From assembly GCA_963740255.1 (NCBI GenBank), contig CAVUDO010000002.1, positions 1,054,001 through 1,118,000 of the forward strand: DNA of 64,000 nucleotides. The letters run 5' to 3'. Position 1 is the first letter of the stretch. Every line of letters begins with the position of its first letter. The notes beneath the pieces are model-generated. The model did no database searches and was not told where the DNA came from. It saw only the letters and a program-made list of their open reading frames with translations. The DNA is from CAVUDO01 sp963740255 (GTDB taxonomy: Bacteria > Actinomycetota > Actinomycetes > Mycobacteriales > Cryptosporangiaceae). Both the position numbers and the translations under genes were made by a program. Below, in pieces: positions 59,368 to 64,000 of this stretch.

Positions 59368-59892
59368 GTGCACATCGTTCCCCTCCCGGTGCGGCGCCGG
59401 CGGCTGTCCCGGCGCGGCTTCCTCGGGGTGGCCGTGCGGTCCGGCGCGCTGGCCGCCGCTGCCGGGACCGCCGCCGGCTGCGGGCTCGTCCGGCACGGTC
59501 CCGCGTACCCGCCCGCCGCTCCCGACCCGCTGGAACAGCTCGTCGCGGCCAAACGCGACGTGATCGGCCGGTACGTCGCGACGCTCGCCCGCCATCCCGA
59601 CCTCGGCGGCCGGCTCGGCCCGCTGCGGGACGCGCACCAGGCACACCTGCGGGCGCTGCTGGCGGTGATCGACCCGCGGCGGCGGGCGACCCCGGAGTCC
59701 GTCGGCGGAGCCACGCCTTCGTCACGGAGCGTGCCGGCCGGCGAACAGGAGGCGATGGCGGCATTGCGTGCCGCCGAGACGGCCGCGGCCGCCCGGTCCC
59801 GTGCGGCCTGCCTGGCCGCCGAAGGCACCCGTGCCGCGCTGCTCGGCAGCGTGCACGCGTGCGAGCGGTCGCACCTGGTGGTGCTGGCATGA
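59368..59892 (+). CDS. Putative Tat-exported lipoprotein
   Basis: A 174-residue protein. The N-terminus has a twin-arginine-like signal (RRRRLSRRGFLGVAVRSG), a hydrophobic Ala-rich stretch and a lipobox-like AAGC, so it is likely exported folded and lipidated at Cys38. The mature part is helical and rich in Ala, Arg and Leu, with no catalytic motif. It overlaps the ferritin-like gene by 4 nt. In mycobacteria the same two genes lie beside rimP, so the pair is conserved, but its role is unknown. Confidence 0.75.
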   Translation: MHIVPLPVRRRRLSRRGFLGVAVRSGALAAAAGTAAGCGLVRHGPAYPPAAPDPLEQLVAAKRDVIGRYVATLARHPDLGGRLGPLRDAHQAHLRALLAVIDPRRRATPESVGGATPSSRSVPAGEQEAMAALRAAETAAAARSRAACLAAEGTRAALLGSVHACERSHLVVLA

Positions 59893-60311
59893 GCGTGGCG
59901 ACGCTCCAGGACGCGCTGGCCGCCGAGCACGCGGCCATCTACGCGTACGGCCTGCTCGGTGCCTTCCTCACCGGCCGGGCACTGGCCCTGGCCGCGGAGG
60001 CCGAGAACGAGCACCGCGACCGGCGGGACACCGCCGCCACGCTGCTCGCCGGTGCCGGCGCCACCCCGGACCCGGCTGCGCCCGCCTACTCGCCCACCGG
60101 CGCGGTGACGTCGTACGCCACCGCGGTCACCGCCGCGCTCGGGGTGGAGGAACGCTGCGCGATGGCCTGGCGCGCGACACTGGCCGACAGCGGCAAGCCG
60201 GAGCGAACGCTCGCGGTGGACGCGCTGGCCGCGTGTGCGGTCACGGCCGCCCGGTGGCGCCGCCGGGCCCGTCCGTCGGCGCCGTCGACCGTGCCGTTCC
60301 CAGGCGCCTGA
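59889..60311 (+). CDS. Ferritin-like DUF4439 domain protein
   Basis: A 140-residue four-helix protein: SVATLQDALAAEHAAIYAYGLLGAFL opens with the Glu-x2-His-type metal ligands of ferritin-like folds, and AEAENEHRDRRDTAATLL supplies the second set (E, E, H). The remaining helices are Ala-rich. The ATG at 59889 overlaps the upstream gene by 4 nt. The last six codons and the stop fall inside a tandem repeat, which could vary the C-terminus. Confidence 0.8.
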   Translation: MSVATLQDALAAEHAAIYAYGLLGAFLTGRALALAAEAENEHRDRRDTAATLLAGAGATPDPAAPAYSPTGAVTSYATAVTAALGVEERCAMAWRATLADSGKPERTLAVDALAACAVTAARWRRRARPSAPSTVPFPGA

Positions 60312-60347
60312 CCGTTCCCAGGCGCCTGACCGTTCCCAGGCGCCTGG
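60294..60347. repeat. Three 18-bp tandem repeats, each with a 10-bp palindrome
   Basis: The unit CCGTTCCCAGGCGCCTGA occurs at 60294-60311 and 60312-60329, and a third copy (60330-60347) differs at the last base only. Each unit contains the perfect palindrome CAGGCGCCTG. The first unit includes the stop codon of the ferritin-like gene. The array lies at the convergent 3' ends of that gene and the HAD gene, so it may form a bidirectional terminator. The remainder to 60463 holds no gene. Confidence 0.85.
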
Positions 60348-60463
60348 GCGGGTCCGGGCCGCTGGGTGGTCCGGGCGGGCGGCCGGCCGCGCCGAACGTC
60401 CATCGGGTCGGACTGGTGGCGAATGCGTCCGTGTCCAGGGCGAATGCGCAGGTGGGCACCACC

Positions 60464-61171
60464 TCATTCCGCCGTCGGCGTGCGCCACAGGTCGACCAAC
60501 GGGATCAGCTCGGAGACCCGTTGGATCACCGCGTCGGGTTCGCCTTCGGTGTGCCCACGCTGGTGGGCCGGAATCGTGCTGTGCGGCACCAGCACCGCCC
60601 GCATGCCGACCGCCTTCGCGCCGTACACGTCGTCGAAGAGCCGGTCGCCCACGAACACGCACCGGGCCGGCTGGTCCACCCCGACCGCGGCCATCGCCGC
60701 CCGGAACGCCTCCGGGTGGGGCTTGGTCCACGGGATTTCGCTGGTGTACACCGCACCGTCGATCAGGTCGAGGACGCCGTCGCGGGCGAAGATCCGCTCG
60801 TGGTGGTCGCGGCTCCAGAGGGTGTTGGAGAGCACGCCCACCCGCACGCCGCGCTCGCGCAGCCCCGCGAGCAGCGCCGGCACCTCGGGGTCGGTGAGGG
60901 TGTGCGGGTCCCACGAGGCCTCGAACGCCGCCCGGGCGGCCGGCGAGAGCACCACCTCGGCGGCCTCGACGACCTCGACGAGCGTGCCGCTGCGGTGCTC
61001 GTCCCGGGCCCGGGCCCAGACCGCGTCCTCGGCGCCGGCCAGCGCGACGGCGATCTCCTCGGCCCGGTCGGCGTCGACCACCCGGGCGACCCCGAGCCAC
61101 AGCGCGTGGATGTCTATCGTGTGCCACGGCGTGAGCGTGCCGCCCCAGTCGAAGATCACCGCGTCGATCAT
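60464..61171 (-). CDS. HAD-superfamily hydrolase
   Basis: A 235-residue HAD phosphatase-like protein. The N-terminal nucleophile motif is IFDWGGTLTP: the first Asp is present, but the second, acid/base Asp position is Gly. VGVLSNTLWSRDHH is motif II, and KPHPEAFRAAM carries the motif III lysine. The motif IV acids are in CVFVGDRLFDDVYGAK. HAD proteins with DWGG variants exist, but activity as a phosphatase is uncertain. The ATG at 61171 fits the fold's first strand (MIDAVIFDWGG). Confidence 0.87.
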   Translation of the reverse strand: MIDAVIFDWGGTLTPWHTIDIHALWLGVARVVDADRAEEIAVALAGAEDAVWARARDEHRSGTLVEVVEAAEVVLSPAARAAFEASWDPHTLTDPEVPALLAGLRERGVRVGVLSNTLWSRDHHERIFARDGVLDLIDGAVYTSEIPWTKPHPEAFRAAMAAVGVDQPARCVFVGDRLFDDVYGAKAVGMRAVLVPHSTIPAHQRGHTEGEPDAVIQRVSELIPLVDLWRTPTAE

Positions 61172-61279
61172 GACCGCGAGCCTGCCAGGTGGGCCTGACG
61201 ATCCGCGCCCGACGATGCGCCCGACCGTACGCCGACAATGCGCCGCCACCCTGTCGCAGCCGGAGCGGGACAGGGCAGG

Positions 61280-62017
61280 ATGAGCGCCGTGGCGAGCGAG
61301 AGCACGGTAGACGTGACCGAGTTGGACTTCCTCCTCGACCCGCGCTGGCAGGTGGCGCACGACATCGCGGAGATCGCCCGGCGGCGGTGGCGGGCCGACG
61401 TGCTCGCGGTCGGCGTGCACGGGTCGCTCGCCCACGGCGACGACCGCGACGGCACGGACATCGACCTGGTGGTCGTCACCTACAAGCCCGACACCGGGCC
61501 ACCCGCCACCCGGGCCCGGATCGGCGGCACGGTGGTGCGCTTAGCCGTCACCGGTGCCGAGGAGGCGCTGGTCCAGGCCCGCACGCTGGGCACCCGCTGG
61601 CCGCTGGTGGCCGACCGCTACCTGCACAGCCGGCCTCTCTTCGACGAGTCGGGCTGGCACGCCCGGCTGCGCGACACCCACCTCAACCGGCTGGCCGAGG
61701 CCGGCACCCGGGAGTTCACCGCGCTGGCCCGGCACGCGTGGTGCGACGCGTTCTCGGTGCTGGAACGTGCCGTGCGGTGCACCGAGTGGCACGACTCCGA
61801 CGGCGCTCTGCTGCTGCTCGGCGAGGCCCGGACAGCCGGCGCCCTCACCGACGGCCTGCTCAGCCGCACCTACTTCCGGGGCAGCGCCGACGCCACCCGC
61901 CGGACCGCGCTGGCCGGCCTGAACATCGTCGAGGTCCGCGACCGGCTGGGCCGCCAGGCCGACGAGCTCGCCAAGCGCGGCTGGCCCGTGGACGCCCAGG
62001 TCTCCGACCTCTTCTAG
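61280..62017 (+). CDS. Nucleotidyltransferase-domain protein
   Basis: A 245-residue protein. Its N-terminal half is a polymerase-beta-like nucleotidyltransferase domain: VGVHGSLAHGDDRDGTDIDLVVV supplies the Gly-Ser and the Asp-x-Asp metal site. The C-terminal half is helical (RHAWCDAFSVLERAVRCTEW) and resembles aminoglycoside nucleotidyltransferases of the ANT/kanamycin type, although resistance cannot be claimed. The ATG at 61280 has GGCAGG just upstream. It diverges from the HAD gene, with a 108-bp gap. Confidence 0.85.
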   Translation: MSAVASESTVDVTELDFLLDPRWQVAHDIAEIARRRWRADVLAVGVHGSLAHGDDRDGTDIDLVVVTYKPDTGPPATRARIGGTVVRLAVTGAEEALVQARTLGTRWPLVADRYLHSRPLFDESGWHARLRDTHLNRLAEAGTREFTALARHAWCDAFSVLERAVRCTEWHDSDGALLLLGEARTAGALTDGLLSRTYFRGSADATRRTALAGLNIVEVRDRLGRQADELAKRGWPVDAQVSDLF

Positions 62018-62118
62018 CCGGCCACCGGGCCTCGGGCTTCGCCGTCCCGCGGGTCCGCCCGCCGGGCGGACCCGCGAGATCCGGATGACGCGGGTGCTCC
62101 AGCCCGGTCACCGCGGAT

Positions 62119-62913
62119 TCACGCACCGATCGAGACGCCGATCAGCCGGCCGATGAGATAGGTCGCCCCGGCCGCCAGGCCGCCGAGCACCAGTTGCCGC
62201 AGGCCGTTCCCCCACCACGACCGGGTGGTCAGCCGGCTGACCAGGCTGCCGGCACCGAACAGGCCGACGCCACCGACCGCGACCGCGAGCCACAGCGCGT
62301 CGCTGCCCAGCAGGTAGGGAAGCAGCGGCACGAACGCGCCGAGGGCGAAGCAGACGAACGAGGTGACCGCCGCCGTCCACGGCGACGGCTGCTCGTCGGG
62401 GGTGACGCCGAGCTCCTCCTGGGCGTGGATCCGCAACGCCAGTTCGGCGTCCCTGGACACCTCCGCGGCGACCCGGGAGGCCAGCTCGGTCGACAGCCCC
62501 CGGTGGCGGAGCATCGCGGCGAGCTCCCGCTGTTCGGCGCGCGGATGGCGCTCCAGCTCCAGGCGTTCCTTCTCGACCTCGGCGTCGACCTGCTCGTTCT
62601 GGGTCCGCACCGACGTGTACTCGCCGATGGCCATCGAGATCGCGCCGGCCACCAGGCCCGCGGTGCCGGTGAGCACGATCGTCTGGGTCGACACGCCACC
62701 CCCGCCGACGCCGGCGATCAGCGAGATGTTGCTGACCAGGCCGTCCATCGTCCCGAAGACCGCGGGCCGCAGCCATCCCCCCGAAACGTCGGTGTGCGTG
62801 TGGTCGATGTGCTCGGGTTCCTCGGCCGGGGGCAGGTGGTCGGCCTGGTCAGCCCCGGCGACTCCGGCCCGGCCGCCCTCGGGTGCCTCAGCGTCGGATG
62901 CCATGTCGCTCAT
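62119..62913 (-). CDS. VIT1/CCC1-family transporter
   Basis: A 264-residue membrane protein. After a His/Asp-rich N-terminal tail (HIDHTHTDVSGG), the first helices contain LRPAVFGTMDGLVSNISLIAGVGGG, the signature of VIT1/CCC1 iron-manganese transporters. A cytoplasmic helical domain rich in Glu follows (VRTQNEQVDAEVEKERLELE and HPRAEQRELAAMLR), where metal is bound in plant VIT1, and then three more helices. Fe2+ or Mn2+ export is the likely role. Start MSDMASDAE is the ATG at 62913. Confidence 0.88.
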   Translation of the reverse strand: MSDMASDAEAPEGGRAGVAGADQADHLPPAEEPEHIDHTHTDVSGGWLRPAVFGTMDGLVSNISLIAGVGGGGVSTQTIVLTGTAGLVAGAISMAIGEYTSVRTQNEQVDAEVEKERLELERHPRAEQRELAAMLRHRGLSTELASRVAAEVSRDAELALRIHAQEELGVTPDEQPSPWTAAVTSFVCFALGAFVPLLPYLLGSDALWLAVAVGGVGLFGAGSLVSRLTTRSWWGNGLRQLVLGGLAAGATYLIGRLIGVSIGA

Positions 62914-62971
62914 ACTGCCCCGTCCGGGGGCCGGTCACTCGCCGTAGGCCGCCAGGGCGGCAGCGGCCGGC

Positions 62972-63829
62972 TCAGGGAAGCGTGAGGATCTCGACGCCGT
63001 CGTCGGTGACCAGGAGCGTGTGCTCGAACTGGGCGGTCCACAACCGGTCGCGGGTGAGCACCGTCCAGTTGTCCGGCCACATCTCCCAAGCGTGCGTGCC
63101 GAGCGTGATCATCGGCTCGACCGTGAACGTCATCCCGGGCTCGATCAGCACCTCCACCGACGGGTCGTCGTAGTGCGGCACGTGCAGGCCGGAATGGAAC
63201 GTCTCGCCGATCCCGTGTCCGGTGAAGTCGCGCACCACCCCGTAGCCGAACCGCCGCGCGTACGCCTCGATCACCCGGCCGACCACGTTGAGCTGGCGGC
63301 CGGGCACGACCGCGTTGATCCCCCGGCGGGTGGCCTCCTCGGTGCGCTCGACCAGCAGCCGGGCCTCCTCGGACACGTCGCCGGCCAGGAACGTCGCGTT
63401 GGTGTCGCCGTGCACGCCGTCGACGAAGGCCGTCACGTCGATGTTGACGATGTCGCCGTCCTGGACGACGGTCGAGTCGGGGATGCCGTGGCAGATCACC
63501 TCGTTCAGCGAGGTGCAGCACGACTTGGGAAAGCCCTTGTAGCCGAGCGTCGACGGGTACGCGTCGTGGTCGCAGAGGAACTCGTGCACGACCTGGTCGA
63601 TCTCGTCGGTGGTCACCCCGGGCGCGACGTGCGTGCCGCCGACGGCGAGCGCCCGCGCGGCGATCCGGCCGGCCACCCGCATCCGCTCGATCACGTCGGG
63701 CGCCTTGATCTCCGAGCCGGTGTAGACAGCCGGGCCCCGTCTGCCCACGTACTCGGGGCGGGGGATGTGCGCCGGAACCTCCCGACGGGGCGAGAGCGTG
63801 CCGGGCGCCAGCGTTGTCCGTACGGGCAT
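62972..63829 (-). CDS. map: Methionine aminopeptidase, type I
   Basis: A 285-residue enzyme that removes initiator methionine from nascent proteins. The five metal ligands are visible: D in IVNIDVTAFVDG, D in GVHGDTNATF, H in DFTGHGIGETFHSG, E in IEPGMTFTVEPM and E in LWTAQFEHTLLV. An N-terminal extension of about 45 residues (VGRRGPAVYTGSEIKAPDVIERM) is typical of actinobacterial MapB. The ATG at 63829 fits this form. It flanks the GNAT gene, as in mycobacteria. Confidence 0.95.
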   Translation of the reverse strand: MPVRTTLAPGTLSPRREVPAHIPRPEYVGRRGPAVYTGSEIKAPDVIERMRVAGRIAARALAVGGTHVAPGVTTDEIDQVVHEFLCDHDAYPSTLGYKGFPKSCCTSLNEVICHGIPDSTVVQDGDIVNIDVTAFVDGVHGDTNATFLAGDVSEEARLLVERTEEATRRGINAVVPGRQLNVVGRVIEAYARRFGYGVVRDFTGHGIGETFHSGLHVPHYDDPSVEVLIEPGMTFTVEPMITLGTHAWEMWPDNWTVLTRDRLWTAQFEHTLLVTDDGVEILTLP

Positions 63830-63905
63830 GCACCCCACCCTACGAGAGGTCTCGACCTGCCGCTCCCAGCTGCCCACCCACGCCTGGATCGGCGGCGGAA
63901 CGGAT

Positions 63906-64000
63906 TCAGAACAGGACGGTTGCGAACGTGCCGACCCGGGTGAAGCCGCAGCGCTCGTACACCGCGCGGGCCGGGGTGTTGTAGTCGTTGACGTAGAGGC
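63906..64000 (-). CDS. GNAT acetyltransferase, C-terminal end (5' end outside window)
   Basis: The last 30 codons of a minus-strand gene that enters from the right: LYVNDYNTPARAVYERCGF followed by TRVGTFATVLF and a TGA at 63906. This is the C-terminal signature of the DUF4081-type GNAT acetyltransferases that lie next to map in mycobacteria. The catalytic part is outside the window. Confidence 0.8.
   Translation of the reverse strand, partial: LYVNDYNTPARAVYERCGFTRVGTFATVLF

Noticed and set aside
60294..60347. Possible CRISPR or phage attachment repeats
   Set aside because: Three adjacent identical units without spacers; no cas or integrase genes nearby.

Overview
The window is chromosomal DNA of a GC-rich actinomycete. 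Coding regions are strongly GC-biased at third positions, many starts are GTG (a few TTG), and 4-nt stop/start overlaps are common. The housekeeping order is the classic actinobacterial one: ftsK-rimO-pgsA-cinA-clgR-pspA-pspM, then rnj-dapA-thyX, dapB, M16 peptidase-pnp-rpsO-ribF-truB, and rbfA-DUF503-infB-ylxR-nusA-rimP, followed by map. Most of these genes are on the minus strand. This resembles the gene order of the same genes in Mycobacterium tuberculosis, but the genus cannot be fixed from the sequence alone.

Layout. 1-2.6 kb: the 3' end of an Lhr helicase gene, a membrane protein and a Nei2-type DNA glycosylase (repair). 2.6-10.9 kb: envelope stress (PspM, PspA, a TetR regulator, ClgR), CinA, PgsA, RimO and FtsK. 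11-15.3 kb: DUF2784, RNase J, DapA and ThyX. 15.5-27.4 kb: an accessory island with lower GC at its left end. It carries a helicase-less type ISP-like restriction-modification enzyme split by a frameshift, a TrmO-like tRNA methyltransferase pseudogene, and four insertion sequences with readable ends. These are an ISAs1 element nested inside an IS1380 element, an IS30 element, and an ISL3 element that cleanly splits an XRE-DUF5919 regulator. A damaged HD/Nudix/regulator module lies between the elements. 27.4-31.9 kb: small orphan genes, several of them exported or lipoproteins.

31.9-39.8 kb: the glycogen-to-trehalose set treZ, treY and glgX (treX), interrupted by a DMT-family exporter whose 3' end lies antisense to an unusual treY tail. 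An AT-rich patch upstream of glgX contains a candidate 24-residue hydrophobic peptide. 39.8-44.1 kb: DUF2752, a YcaQ-like protein, a CD225-like protein, a GNAT enzyme, a zf-TFIIB protein and a conserved small protein. 44.2-59.2 kb: dapB and the RNA-decay/translation cluster, with a metallo-beta-lactamase-fold plus SnoaL-like gene pair wedged between truB and rbfA. 59.4-64 kb: a Tat-type protein and its ferritin-like partner, a HAD phosphatase, a nucleotidyltransferase, a VIT1-like transporter, methionine aminopeptidase and the end of a GNAT gene.

The most unusual material is the accessory island and the small peptide near 39.6 kb. In the island the insertion history can be reconstructed base by base and decayed ancestral genes can be read back. 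No rRNA, tRNA or CRISPR array was seen.
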